Source: Pseudomonadota bacterium
GTDB lineage: Bacteria > Pseudomonadota > Gammaproteobacteria > Xanthomonadales > Rhodanobacteraceae
Length of the DNA stretch: 54,357 nt
Direction of reading: 5' to 3'
NCBI GenBank assembly: GCA_018241365.1
Contig: JAFEDX010000212.1
Coordinates: 1 to 54,357 of the forward strand
Below the pieces are notes generated by a model. It saw nothing but the letters and a program-made list of their open reading frames with translations. It had not been told where the DNA came from and did no database searches. Positions within the stretch are counted from its first letter, which is position 1. Each line of letters starts with the position of its first letter. Both the position numbers and the translations under genes were made by a program. Below are positions 38,026 to 47,320 of this stretch, piece by piece.

Positions 38026-38562
38026 ATGATCCGGGAAATCCTGAAGATGGGCGATCCGCGCTTGCTGCGCGTGGCGCCACCGGTGCCGCCGGCGATGTTC
38101 GGCACCGCTGAATTGAACAACCTCATCACCGACATGTTCGAAACCATGCAGGCGGCGGATGGCGTTGGCCTCGCCGCGCCGCAGATCGGCGTGGACCTGC
38201 AACTGGTGGTGTTCGGGTTCGAGCATTCCGACCGCTATCCCGAAGAACCCGAGGTGCCGCGCACCATCCTGCTGAATCCGTTGATCACGCCATTGTCGCG
38301 CGACATGGAGGAGGGCTGGGAAGGCTGCCTGTCGGTGCCGGGCCTGCGCGGCGTGGTCAGCCGGCATTCGCTGATCCGCTACCAGGGCGTGGATCCGAAT
38401 GGTGTCGCCATCGACCGCACCGCCGAAGGGTTCCACGCGCGCGTGGTGCAGCACGAATGCGACCATTTGATCGGACGGCTGTATCCCTCGCGCATCACCG
38501 ATTTCTCGCGCTTCGGTTACATCGACGTGCTGTTTCCGCACGAGGCCGGCGCGCTGGAGTAG
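38026..38562 (+). CDS. def: Peptide deformylase
   Basis: The enzyme removes the formyl group from the N-terminal Met of new proteins and uses a metal, normally Fe(II). The 178-aa product carries all three motifs: [10 protein letters not shown] (motif 1, about residues 46-55), EGCLSVPG (motif 2, Cys ligand) and QHECDHLIG (motif 3, two His ligands and the catalytic Glu). ATG 38026 gives the family's start ([17 protein letters not shown]); the frame opens further upstream inside the glycosyltransferase gene. It is not next to fmt, which is the usual neighbour in many bacteria, so this may be a second deformylase; that is inference. Confidence 0.95.
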   Translation: MIREILKMGDPRLLRVAPPVPPAMFGTAELNNLITDMFETMQAADGVGLAAPQIGVDLQLVVFGFEHSDRYPEEPEVPRTILLNPLITPLSRDMEEGWEGCLSVPGLRGVVSRHSLIRYQGVDPNGVAIDRTAEGFHARVVQHECDHLIGRLYPSRITDFSRFGYIDVLFPHEAGALE

Positions 38563-38593
38563 GTGCAGCTGCAGGAGCGTCTGCAGGAGCGGC

Positions 38594-38671
38594 TGTAGGA
38601 GCGGCGGAAGCCGCGACCGCGGAGCTCAATGGTCGGGCAGCACCCCAGTCGCGCCTTCCGGCGCTCCTACA
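38594..38671. repeat. Inverted pair of REP units between def and valS
   Basis: The first unit (38594-38618, plus strand) reads TGTAGGAGCGGCGGAAGCCG followed by CGACC. The second (38648-38671, minus strand) reads TGTAGGAGCGCCGGAAGGCG followed by CGAC. Heads, GGAA loops and CGAC tails are the same but the stem bases differ in a compensated way. Two imperfect copies of the head (CTGCAGGAGCG) precede the first unit. The pair lies between convergent genes; the second unit contains the valS stop codon. Confidence 0.8.
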
Positions 38672-41570
38672 TGGAGCCAAGGCGTGACGCCTGCTCGCGC
38701 AACGCGACCGCTTGCGTGGTCCAGTCGGCGAGGCGGTGGCGTTCCTGTTCGACCACTGCTGCGGGTGCGTGGTCGACGAAGCTGGCGTTGCCGAGCTTGC
38801 CCTCGCACTTTGTGATTTCTCCTTCGATGCGCGCGATCTCTTTTCTCAGGCGGGCGCGCTCGGCGTCGAGGTCGATCAGGCCCGCCAGCGGGATCAGCAC
38901 GCGCAGTCTGCCGACCACCGCGGCCGCGGCGGCGGGTTCCATGTCGTTTGTGGCCAGCCAGCGGGGTGCTTCGCAGCGCGCGAGGAATTCGACCTGCGTT
39001 GAAAACTTCTCCACGCGGCGGCGATCGTCCGCATCGCCGTCGGCCAGCAACAACGGAATGGTCTTGCCCGGCGCGATGTTCATTTCCGAACGAATCTTGC
39101 GCACGCCGGTCAATACCGCCTTGAACCATTCGATCTCGGCGCTGGCCGTATCGTCCACCACGAATTCGTCCGCGCGCGGGTAGGACCGATCAAGAATGCT
39201 TGACGCTTGCAAGCCGAGTTGCGGCGCCACCGATTGCCAGATTTCCTCGGTGATGAACGGGATCAGTGGATGCAATGCACGCAATGCTGCTTCCAGCACC
39301 ACCAGCAGGGTGTGGCGCGTGGAGGCTGCGGCTGCGGCGTCATCGCCATTCAATGCGGGTTTCGAGAGTTCGAGGAACCAGTCGCAATATTCGTTCCACA
39401 CGAACTCGTACAACGCCTGCGCCAGCAGGTCGAAGCGGTACGTCGTGAAATGCTGTTCGACTTCTGTCAGCGTCGCGTGCAGGCGCGCGAGGATCCAGCG
39501 TTCCGCTTCGGTAACGCTTTTTCCTTCTCCCCCCGGGAGAAGGTGCCCCGCAGGGGCGGATGAGGGTTTGGCATGCTGCGCGGCATCCGGACCCTCACCC
39601 CTGCCCCTCTCCCGCAGGGAGAGGGGTTCAACGTTCATCAACACGAACCGCGCCGCGTTCCACAGCTTGTTGCAGAACGCCTTGTAGCCGTCCGCGCGCT
39701 TCAGGTCGAAGTTGATGGTGCGGCTGTAGCTCGCCAACGCGGCAAAGGTGAAGCGCAACGCGTCGGTGCCAATCGCGGCGATGCCATCCGGGTAATCCCT
39801 GCGGATGCGCTTCTCCACTTTCTCGCGCACCTGCGGGATCAGCAGCGACTTCGTGGATTTTTCGATCAGCGCGGGCAGGGTGATGCCATCGATCAGGTCG
39901 AGCGGGTCCAGGGTGTTGCCCTTGGACTTCGACATCTTCTGGCCTTCGGCGTCGCGCACGATCGCGTTGATGTACACCTCGCGGAACGGCACGTGTTTGG
40001 TGAAGTACAGGGTCGTCATCACCATCCGCGCGACCCAGAAGAAGATGATGTCGAAGCCGGTGACCAGCACCGCGCTCGGCAGGAAAATCTTGTCGGTGGG
40101 CCAGTTCGCGACGACCTCGCCGCGTTCGTTCTCGACCGGCTCGTTCGAAGGCCAGCCGAGCGTCGAGAACGGCCACAACGCCGAGGAAAACCATGTGTCC
40201 AGCACATCGTCGTCCTGTTTCAACGCACCAACGGGTTGCACGCTTGCATGCGCACGCGCGTCGGCTTCGTCCTCGCCCACGAAAATGTTGCCGGCTTCGT
40301 CGTACCACGCGGGAATGCGGTGTCCCCACCACAACTGCCGCGAAATGCACCAGTCCTGGATGTTGTCGAGCCATTGCGTGTACGTGGTCGTCCAGTTTTC
40401 CGGTACGAACCTGATGTCGCCCTTGCGTACTGCGTCGAGTGCCGGCTGCGTGATCGCAGCGCGCCCCTTGTCCGAAGTGAGATCGACAAACCACTGGTCG
40501 GTCAGCATCGGCTCGATCACCGCGTCCGAACGCTGGCTCACCGGCACCTGCAATTTGTGCGGTTTGGATTCGACCAGCCGGCCTTCGGCTTCGAGATCGG
40601 CGAGGATCTGCTTGCGCGCGTCGTATCGATCGAGGCCGCGGTATTTTTCGGGCGCGTTGTCGTTGACTTTCGCATCCAGCGTCAGGATGCCGATCGTGTC
40701 CAGCTTGTGCCGTTGTCCGATCGCGTAGTCGTTGAAGTCGTGCGCGGGCGTGATCTTCACCGCTCCCGTGCCGAATTCGCGTTCGACGTATTCGTCCGCG
40801 ATGACGGGAATCTCGCGCTTCGCCAACGGCAGCAACAACTTCTTGCCAACCAGCGTCGCGTAACGTTCGTCCTCGGGATGCACCGCCACCGCGACGTCGC
40901 CCAGCATGGTTTCCGGGCGGGTGGTCGCGATCACCACGTGATCAGGGGCGCCGGGTTGCGGATCGATCACGTCGTAGCGGATCGACCACAGGTGCCCGTC
41001 GCGCTCGACGTTGTTGACTTCAAGATCCGACACCGCGGTCATCAACAGCGGGTCCCAGTTCACCAAGCGGTTGCCGCGATAGATCAAGCCGGCGCGATAC
41101 CACTCGACGAAGACCTTGCGTACCGCGGCGGACAGTCCCTCGTCCATCGTAAAGCGTTCGCGCGACCAGTCGACGCTTGCGCCCAACCGGCGCATCTGCT
41201 TGTAGATGCCATTGCCCGATTCCTGCTTCCACTGCCACACGCGTTCGACGAACTGCTCGCGCCCGAGGTCGTGGCGGGTCTTGCCTTCCGCCGCCAACTG
41301 GTTCTCGACGATCTTCTGCGTGGCGATGCCGGCGTGGTCGGTGCCGCCCTGCCACAACGTATTCTTTCCGGACATCCGCGCATGCCGGATCAATGCGTCC
41401 ATGATGGTCTGCTGGAACGCGTGGCCCATGTGCAGCGTGCCGGTGACGTTCGGCGGCGGCAGCAGGATCGAATAGGACTCGCCCTTGCCGGTCGGCTTGA
41501 AATCGCCGGCCGCTTCCCAGCGCGCATACCACTTCGATTCGATCTGGCCGGGTTCGAAGCTCTTGTCCAT
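38667..41570 (-). CDS. valS: Valyl-tRNA synthetase with an in-frame palindromic-repeat insertion
   Basis: This class I synthetase charges tRNA-Val. The protein is 967 aa (E. coli 951). The HIGH-type motif is [16 protein letters not shown] (about residues 38-53), followed by the CP1 editing domain (about 190-340, with [10 protein letters not shown]), [12 protein letters not shown] (about residue 544), the anticodon-binding domain and the C-terminal coiled-coil arm rich in Arg/Glu ([18 protein letters not shown]). Between LMNVE (ends at residue 648) and [12 protein letters not shown] lies a 37-residue stretch not expected in the family. It begins [12 protein letters not shown] and ends LLPGGEGKS, and is encoded by the repeat at 39518-39629. 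The frame is kept and all catalytic motifs are intact. The TAG stop lies inside a REP unit. Confidence 0.96.
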   Translation of the reverse strand: MDKSFEPGQIESKWYARWEAAGDFKPTGKGESYSILLPPPNVTGTLHMGHAFQQTIMDALIRHARMSGKNTLWQGGTDHAGIATQKIVENQLAAEGKTRHDLGREQFVERVWQWKQESGNGIYKQMRRLGASVDWSRERFTMDEGLSAAVRKVFVEWYRAGLIYRGNRLVNWDPLLMTAVSDLEVNNVERDGHLWSIRYDVIDPQPGAPDHVVIATTRPETMLGDVAVAVHPEDERYATLVGKKLLLPLAKREIPVIADEYVEREFGTGAVKITPAHDFNDYAIGQRHKLDTIGILTLDAKVNDNAPEKYRGLDRYDARKQILADLEAEGRLVESKPHKLQVPVSQRSDAVIEPMLTDQWFVDLTSDKGRAAITQPALDAVRKGDIRFVPENWTTTYTQWLDNIQDWCISRQLWWGHRIPAWYDEAGNIFVGEDEADARAHASVQPVGALKQDDDVLDTWFSSALWPFSTLGWPSNEPVENERGEVVANWPTDKIFLPSAVLVTGFDIIFFWVARMVMTTLYFTKHVPFREVYINAIVRDAEGQKMSKSKGNTLDPLDLIDGITLPALIEKSTKSLLIPQVREKVEKRIRRDYPDGIAAIGTDALRFTFAALASYSRTINFDLKRADGYKAFCNKLWNAARFVLMNVEPLSLRERGRGEGPDAAQHAKPSSAPAGHLLPGGEGKSVTEAERWILARLHATLTEVEQHFTTYRFDLLAQALYEFVWNEYCDWFLELSKPALNGDDAAAAASTRHTLLVVLEAALRALHPLIPFITEEIWQSVAPQLGLQASSILDRSYPRADEFVVDDTASAEIEWFKAVLTGVRKIRSEMNIAPGKTIPLLLADGDADDRRRVEKFSTQVEFLARCEAPRWLATNDMEPAAAAAVVGRLRVLIPLAGLIDLDAERARLRKEIARIEGEITKCEGKLGNASFVDHAPAAVVEQERHRLADWTTQAVALREQASRLGSM
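39518..39629 (-). repeat. Palindromic repeat element inserted in frame within valS
   Basis: The DNA encoding the extra valS residues contains three hairpins: CCCCTCTCCC-GCA-GGGAGAGGGG (39604-39626), GCCCC-GCA-GGGGC (39545-39557), and CCTTCTCCC/GGGAGAAGG around 39523-39543. Such CCCTCTCCC...GGGAGAGGG blocks are typical of intergenic repeats in proteobacteria. Translated, they give [11 protein letters not shown] and LLPGGEG stretches. The element is about 37 codons long and preserves the frame. Confidence 0.85.
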
Positions 41571-41669
41571 CGCGGATCCGGATTCCGCGCGCGGCGCGGC
41601 TCACAAGGCAAACGCGCATTGTAACGAGTCCGCGTTGGCGCTTGCGGCGGGTGTTTGCGCGGCGCCGGT

Positions 41670-42098
41670 TCAGCCCGCGATGTAGCGCTGCAGATGGTCG
41701 ATCTCGGCGGCCTGATCGTCGATCACGGCTTTCACCAGATCGCCGATCGACACGAGGCCGGCCAGCTTGTTGTTCTCGACCACGGGCAGGTGCCGCACGC
41801 GCAGTTGCGTGCACAGGCGCATGCATTCATCGACCGTGGTGGCCAGCGACACGCTGGTGGGCGCGGGCGTCATGATTTCCGACACCGGGGTTTCGCGCGA
41901 CGAGCGGCCCTTCAGGATGACCTTGCGCGCGTAATCGCGCTCGGTGACGATGCCGGCCAGATTGCCATCGCGCAGCACCAGCAGCGCGCCGACGCCGCGC
42001 TCGGCCATCATGCGGATCGCGTCCAGCACGGGCGCTTCCGGAGTGATCGTGAACACCGCGTCGCCCTTCACCTCGAGCAAATGCCTGACCTGTCGCAT
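41670..42098 (-). CDS. CBS-pair domain protein
   Basis: This 142-aa protein consists of two CBS motifs and little else. CBS1 (about residues 10-65) has VLDAIRMMAERGVGALLVL and GIVTERDYARKV; CBS2 (about 75-130) has TVDECMRLCTQLRVRHLPVV and GLVSIGDLVKAVI. CBS pairs bind adenine nucleotides (AMP, ATP, S-adenosylmethionine) and regulate partners. Stand-alone proteins of this kind are common in proteobacteria and mostly of unknown role. GGAGG lies six bases before the ATG. It is monocistronic or follows mtgA loosely. Confidence 0.92.
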   Translation of the reverse strand: MRQVRHLLEVKGDAVFTITPEAPVLDAIRMMAERGVGALLVLRDGNLAGIVTERDYARKVILKGRSSRETPVSEIMTPAPTSVSLATTVDECMRLCTQLRVRHLPVVENNKLAGLVSIGDLVKAVIDDQAAEIDHLQRYIAG

Positions 42099-42310
42099 GG
42101 GAACCTCCAGCGGGCAGCGGATGGTGTTCCGATTCTAACGCCTGCGCCAAGGGTGTTGCGCACGGCCGTCGCCGAGGTTTGAATGCAGCAGGTACAGAGG
42201 ATCCACCCGGCAATCCGGCACACGCACAGTGGCGTGCACGCCTTGTCGCGGCGCGCCGAAAATCGTCATCTCCGAAGCCGCCATCACGGGTGAGGCCCTG
42301 CGTTGGCGCA

Positions 42311-43087
42311 TCAGTGCCGTAGCCGCGACGGACCCGCGTCGGCCGGTCGCCGTGGCTGCCTGCCCAGCACGTAGGCAACGCCACCCAACTGGCGCATCTG
42401 CCGCTCGATCCACGCGGCGCGGCGCTGGATGTACGGTGAAGGCCGGTCGGCATGCCAGCCGCGCGGGTTGGGCAGCACCGCGGCCAGCAATGCGGCCTGG
42501 TGGGTCGTCAAGTGCGACGCGGGCTCATGGAAGAACGCCTGAGACGCCGCTTCGACCCCGTAGATGCCGTTGCCGAGTTCGGCGATGTTGGCGTACACCT
42601 CGAGCACCCGGCGCTTGGGCCAGGTGAAGTCGATCAACACCGTGAAGTACGCTTCCAGCCCCTTGCGGAAAAAACCGCCGCCGCTCCACAGGAACAGGTT
42701 GCGTGCGGTCTGCTGGGTGATGGTGCTGGCACCGCGCAGGCGGCCGCCGTCTTCGGCAACGTCGATCGCCGCGCGGATCGAGGCAATGTCGAAGCCATGG
42801 TTGAACGGGAAGGTTTGATCTTCACCTGCGACCATCGCCAGCGGCGCGACTGGCGCGATCCGGTCGAATGGTACCCAGTGGTAGCGCAGCGCAAAATCAC
42901 GCTCGCCGTGCCAGTGCGCGGCCAATGTGCGTTCGAGCATGTAGGCGCTGGTGAATGGCGGCACGAAACGCAGGATCAGGACCGGCAGCCAGGTCACGAT
43001 GATGAAAATGGCCACCAGCCACGCCAGTCGCCGCAGCCAGTTGCGCGTCCGCGAACGTGGCGGACGAAGACCGCCGCGTCCGGTCAT
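42311..43087 (-). CDS. mtgA: Monofunctional biosynthetic peptidoglycan transglycosylase
   Basis: This GT51 enzyme polymerises lipid II into glycan strands without a transpeptidase domain. The 258-aa protein has an N-terminal membrane anchor (about residues 20-40) and the GT51 domain. The catalytic Glu is in AGEDQTFPFNHGFD, and the other motifs are RGASTITQQTARNLFL (motif 2), KRRVLEVYANIAELGNGIYG (motif 4/5) and AASQAFF. A Pro/Arg-rich tail follows. The ATG overlaps the stop of the GGDEF-EAL gene (ATGA), so the two are probably translated together. Confidence 0.94.
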   Translation of the reverse strand: MTGRGGLRPPRSRTRNWLRRLAWLVAIFIIVTWLPVLILRFVPPFTSAYMLERTLAAHWHGERDFALRYHWVPFDRIAPVAPLAMVAGEDQTFPFNHGFDIASIRAAIDVAEDGGRLRGASTITQQTARNLFLWSGGGFFRKGLEAYFTVLIDFTWPKRRVLEVYANIAELGNGIYGVEAASQAFFHEPASHLTTHQAALLAAVLPNPRGWHADRPSPYIQRRAAWIERQMRQLGGVAYVLGRQPRRPADAGPSRLRH

Positions 43088-45978
43088 GCCGGGATGTCGC
43101 GCGCCACGCCGCCCGTCCAGACTTCCAGCGGCTGCGCCGGCGCGTACAGGAAGCCCTGCGCGAACCGGCAGCCGAGCTTGATCAGCAGGTCACGTTGCTC
43201 GACGGTTTCGACGCCTTCGGCGATCACCTGCATCGACAGCAGCCTGGACATCGCGATGATGGTCCGGATCACCGCATCGCTGCCGCCCTGGCTGTCGGTG
43301 GCGAGGCCGGTGATGAAGGAGCGGTCGATCTTCAAGGCCTGCACCGGGTACTGGTGCAGGTACGACAGCGACGAGTAGCCGGTGCCGAAATCGTCCAGCG
43401 AGATGCTGATGCCGGCGCCACGCAGGGTTTCGAGGATGCGCTTGGCTTCCGGCGGATTCTCCAGCATCGCCCGTTCGGTGACTTCGACCCGGATGCCGGA
43501 CGGCGCCACGCCGTGTTCGGCCAGCATGCGCAGCAGGCGCCGGTCGAGATCGGCGTTGCGGAAATGCCGGGCCGACAGGTTGATGCCGATGAACGCGCTG
43601 CCGCCGCCGGTCAGCGCGTTGGCGTCGCGGCAGACCTGCTCGAAAATCTGCCAGTCGATGGTTTCCGACGCGCCGGTGTCTTCGGCGACGCCGAGGAATT
43701 CGCCCGGCAGCAGCACGCCGCGCTGCGGGTGGATCCAGCGCATCAGGGCTTCGTGGCCGACCACGCTGCCGTCCGTGAGGTTCACGATCGGCTGGTAGTA
43801 CGGCACGAATTCGCCGCGGGTCAGCGCGCGCCGCAAGTCGCTCTCGACTTCCAGCAGCGACACGGCCTCGCGCCGCAGGCCTTCGTCGAACACCGCGTAG
43901 CGATGGCGGCCATCGGCCTTGGCGCGATACATCGCCGAGTCGGCATCGCGCAGCAGTTCTTCCGGGTGCCGGTAGTGCTCGGCCGCCAGCGTGATGCCGA
44001 TCGAGGTCGATGTGAACAGTTCCTTGGCTCCGAGCCGGAACGGAGTGTTGAGGTCGTCGATGATGCGCTTGGCGATGCGACAGGCCTTGTCGGCATCGTT
44101 GATGCCTTCCAGCAGCACGCCGAATTCGTCGCCGCCGAGGCGTGCGACCACGTCTTCGGATTTGACGCAGGCGCGGATGCGGCCGCCGGCCTGGAACAGC
44201 AGGTCGTCGCCGACCAGGTGCCCGACCGAGTCGTTGATCACCTTGAAGCGGTCGAGGTCCATGAACAGCACCGCGAAGCCCTTTTCAGGGTCCGCGCGGA
44301 AACGCTCGAGCGCATGCTCCAGCCTCTGCATCAGCAGGTTGCGGTTGGGCAGGCCGGTCAGCGAGTCGTGCAGGGTTTCATACTTGAGGCGCGCCTCGAT
44401 GCGTTCGCGTTCGGCGATCTGCGCGCGCAGATCGCGGTTGGCCAGCGCCAGCGCGCGGGTGCGCTCGCCAACGCGGTGTTCGAGGTTGGAATAGGCGCGC
44501 CGCAGGGACTCGGTCGCGCGCACGCGTTCCAGCGCGTTGGCGATGTGGTAGGAAACGAAGGTGAGCAGTTCCTGGTCGCGCAACGTGTAGTGGTGCTCGG
44601 GCGAATAGCTCTGCACCGCCAGCGCGCCGACCGTGTGTTCGGAACACACCAGGGGCACGCCCAGCCAGCACACCGAATCGGGACCCTGCTGCATCACTTC
44701 GCCGGCGGCGCGCAGGCGCGCGATTTCGGGAGCGTTGGCGAGCAGCGCGGTGCCGTGCTGCAGCACGTATTCGGTCAGGCCGTTGGCCAGCTTGCGCGAA
44801 CGGATCTGGCGATCGCGTTCGTCCACCCAGTACGGGAAGGTCAGCTCCGTGCCGTCTTCGGACAGCAACGCGATGTAGAAATTGCGTGCGTACAGCAGGC
44901 CGCCCACCACGCGATGCACGGCGGCATAGAAGTTCTCGATGCTGTCGGTGGTGCTGGCCAGCTCGGCGATGCGGAACAGCGCCGCCTGCAGGCGTTCGCC
45001 GCGCTGGCGTTCCAGCACCTGCTGCTGCAGCACCCGGTTGGCTTCACGCAACGCTTCGGTGCGCTCGCCCACGCGGTGCTCCAGTTCGGCATGGGCGAGA
45101 CGCCGCTCCAGCGCGGTCTGGATGTGTTGCGCCACGTACAGCAGCAGGGCCTTGTCCTGCTCGTCGTAATGGTGTGCCTCGTCGTAACTTTGCACCACCA
45201 CGCAGCCGGTGACTTCACTGCCGCGTGTCAGCGGCACGCCCAGCCAGTCCACGCACTCGGCGCCGGTGCCGTGGAACGGCCCGTGCACCTGCAGCCCGAT
45301 TGCCGGCAGCGAGCCCATCAGCGGGCGGCCTTCGCGGATCACGTACCAGGTCGGGCCGTGCAGGATGTCCGCCATCGACATGTCGTTGCTCGGGAAGGGC
45401 GGTTCCGGATCGACCTTGTCGGCGTAGTACGGGAAACGCACGCTGTCGTGGCGGGGGTCGTACAGCGCAATGTAGAAATTCTCGGCATACATCAGCGTGC
45501 CGACGATCTGGTGCAGGGCCTCGAACATCGTGGTGATGTCGGAATCGACGGTACTGGCCTGGTCGGCGATGGCGTACAGCGCGCGCTGCAGACGCTCGGC
45601 ACGGCCGAGGCGCTCGACCGATTCCGCCAGCGCGGTCTGTTGGCCGAGGGCATCGACGCGTGCATGGATCCGATCGATGGCAGCCTGCAGCAGCCCGATG
45701 TCGATGTTTTTGCCATCCGTGCGGACGAGCAGGATTTCGTCGTCGGACAGTCCGATCCGCCAGGCGTGTCCGGTGCTCTCATCGACAGCCTGCGCGCTGT
45801 CGCGCGGGCAACGCTGCAGCTGGACACCCGGAACCAGCGCGTCCAGCAGGGCACGCGCAGCCACCTCGACGCCATCCAGGCTGGTCGCCGTCCACAGATT
45901 GCCACTTGCCTGCAGCAGGTCGGCCGCGCTGAACGTCTGGTCGACTGGAACGGCCAGTTGGTGAACGTCGCCTGCCAT
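43084..45978 (-). CDS. Dual-GAF GGDEF-EAL cyclic-di-GMP enzyme
   Basis: This protein of about 964 aa makes and/or degrades cyclic di-GMP. An N-terminal region (about residues 1-125) is followed by two GAF-type sensor modules, each with YAENFYIALYD/YARNFYIALLS and a WLGVPL core and followed by a coiled coil ending HRVGERT. GGDEF comes next (VARLGGDEFG intact; the allosteric site upstream reads KSED instead of RxxD), then EAL (GHEALMRW, NLSARHF, EVTERAML, DDFGTGYSS, KIDRSF, EGVET all present). The two GAF halves look like an internal duplication. The start is taken at ATG 45978; an in-frame ATG at 46041 is possible and no Shine-Dalgarno settles it. It overlaps mtgA. Confidence 0.93.
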   Translation of the reverse strand: MAGDVHQLAVPVDQTFSAADLLQASGNLWTATSLDGVEVAARALLDALVPGVQLQRCPRDSAQAVDESTGHAWRIGLSDDEILLVRTDGKNIDIGLLQAAIDRIHARVDALGQQTALAESVERLGRAERLQRALYAIADQASTVDSDITTMFEALHQIVGTLMYAENFYIALYDPRHDSVRFPYYADKVDPEPPFPSNDMSMADILHGPTWYVIREGRPLMGSLPAIGLQVHGPFHGTGAECVDWLGVPLTRGSEVTGCVVVQSYDEAHHYDEQDKALLLYVAQHIQTALERRLAHAELEHRVGERTEALREANRVLQQQVLERQRGERLQAALFRIAELASTTDSIENFYAAVHRVVGGLLYARNFYIALLSEDGTELTFPYWVDERDRQIRSRKLANGLTEYVLQHGTALLANAPEIARLRAAGEVMQQGPDSVCWLGVPLVCSEHTVGALAVQSYSPEHHYTLRDQELLTFVSYHIANALERVRATESLRRAYSNLEHRVGERTRALALANRDLRAQIAERERIEARLKYETLHDSLTGLPNRNLLMQRLEHALERFRADPEKGFAVLFMDLDRFKVINDSVGHLVGDDLLFQAGGRIRACVKSEDVVARLGGDEFGVLLEGINDADKACRIAKRIIDDLNTPFRLGAKELFTSTSIGITLAAEHYRHPEELLRDADSAMYRAKADGRHRYAVFDEGLRREAVSLLEVESDLRRALTRGEFVPYYQPIVNLTDGSVVGHEALMRWIHPQRGVLLPGEFLGVAEDTGASETIDWQIFEQVCRDANALTGGGSAFIGINLSARHFRNADLDRRLLRMLAEHGVAPSGIRVEVTERAMLENPPEAKRILETLRGAGISISLDDFGTGYSSLSYLHQYPVQALKIDRSFITGLATDSQGGSDAVIRTIIAMSRLLSMQVIAEGVETVEQRDLLIKLGCRFAQGFLYAPAQPLEVWTGGVARDIPA

Positions 45979-46263
45979 GAGTGGTCCAACCCCTAGATGG
46001 GGTGTGAGTGTAACCCCCGGTCGTGTTGAACGGATGGGCAACCGGTCAAGTTGTTGGAAACGACATGGATACGTATTGCCTGGGGCAGCAGATCATGGGG
46101 TTTTCGCTCTGATCGTGACTCGATGCCATATCACGACTTGTCGTACCCGTGAGTCCACAAATTGTTAGCAAAACGTAAATTGATGGCGTACAATCGTGTC
46201 CCAAAGACGGTGCGATCAGCCGTCGTGCTGGTTTTCAGGAAAACGGGTTCCGCGGACTTCAAA

Positions 46264-47256
46264 ATGAAGCGTCGATGGCTTGCCACTGCAATGTTCGCCG
46301 GCTTGGGCTTGGCCCTGCCGTTGTGGGCGTTTGGCCAAGCCACGTCGATGCCTGTCATTCCGGCGGTGCCGAATACCCACGTCAAGAAGCATGCAGCGAG
46401 CGTGCCCGTTTGGCAACGCGACGGCAGCACGCTGTCGGTGACGACCGACGGCCGCGACGAAGCCGCTGCTCCTACCGCGGCCAGCGTCTCGCCGGACCGG
46501 CCAACGCGAACTGCGGGTGCCGGAGTCAGCTTGACCACCAAGCCCGGACTCACCGCGCACGCGGAACTCCGCGAGATTCGTTGGGCGCCGGTCGTGCCGG
46601 GTTGCAGCGCGGCATTGCCGGGTGTGCCGGTCAATCCGGTATGCGTCAACGCCACGGCGGAAGGCGTGCAGCATGGTGAAGTTGGCGCGGGATTTGCCCG
46701 GCCAGGCGTCAAGCTGGACCTTTCCGTCGGGCAATCGCAGAGCGAGGCCAACGCGGTTTCCGCACGGCGTCCCAATGCGATCTTGCCGCAGGTGCTGCCC
46801 GCCGAGGGTGGCGCAGATGTCGCAGCGCCCTTGTGGTTCCGCAACAGCACCGCGACCAGCATCAGTGCGCGTGGACAGCTGGACGTTGCCCCGGACACCA
46901 GCGTGAAACTGGGTGCCAGCGTTGGCCGCGTGCGTTTCCTGCCGGGGTCCGGTTTGGCCAGCGATGACACGCTGGACCAGACCACCTTGAGCCTGGGCAT
47001 CCAGCACGGCGCGGTACGGGGCTCGATCGTCGGCCATGTGCTGGAGCCGAACCTGCCGGGCGCGGCCCTCGACCAGAACCAGCGCTGGAGCGGTGTCGAC
47101 CTCGGCATCAGCGTGCGCCTGCCGTGGCGCGGTGAGCTCAACTTCGGCGCCCAGAACGTGTGGACGTCCGGACGTGCGCCGCTGCTGTTCGGCTCTGGTG
47201 CCACCGTTCCCGATCAGGGCCGGGTGCCGTACGTGCAGTATCACCAGGATCTCTGA
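46264..47256 (+). CDS. Secreted, possibly outer-membrane protein of unknown function
   Basis: I do not recognise a family. The 330-aa protein has a clear signal peptide (MKRRWLATAMF, hydrophobic core AGLGLALPLWAFG, cleavage near GQA). The mature part alternates polar and hydrophobic residues in short strands (GAGVSLTTKPGLTAHAELREI, VKLGASVGRVRFL, VDLGISVRLPWRGELNFGAQN), which suggests a beta-barrel or beta-sandwich. Two Cys lie close together (about residues 114 and 124). ATG 46264 is chosen for the signal peptide; the frame extends to 46162. The upstream 220 bp is AT-richer than its surroundings and has TTGTTAGCA. It is the first gene of the block leading to the TonB receptor. Confidence 0.7.
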   Translation: MKRRWLATAMFAGLGLALPLWAFGQATSMPVIPAVPNTHVKKHAASVPVWQRDGSTLSVTTDGRDEAAAPTAASVSPDRPTRTAGAGVSLTTKPGLTAHAELREIRWAPVVPGCSAALPGVPVNPVCVNATAEGVQHGEVGAGFARPGVKLDLSVGQSQSEANAVSARRPNAILPQVLPAEGGADVAAPLWFRNSTATSISARGQLDVAPDTSVKLGASVGRVRFLPGSGLASDDTLDQTTLSLGIQHGAVRGSIVGHVLEPNLPGAALDQNQRWSGVDLGISVRLPWRGELNFGAQNVWTSGRAPLLFGSGATVPDQGRVPYVQYHQDL

Positions 47257-47320
47257 GCCAAGTCAGGCGGACGCACGCGGCGGGCTTGTCCGGAACGCGC
47301 GATGCGGGCACCCTCTACAG

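Noticed and set aside
39573-41624. Plus-strand open frame of 683 codons opposite valS
   Set aside because: Antisense to a gene with full ValRS motifs; no domain seen.
42135-42311. Small minus-strand frame (58 codons) whose ATG overlaps the mtgA stop as TGATG
   Set aside because: The overlap looks like coupling, but codon use is not convincing, no family is recognisable and the product is short. Conservation would be needed to accept it.
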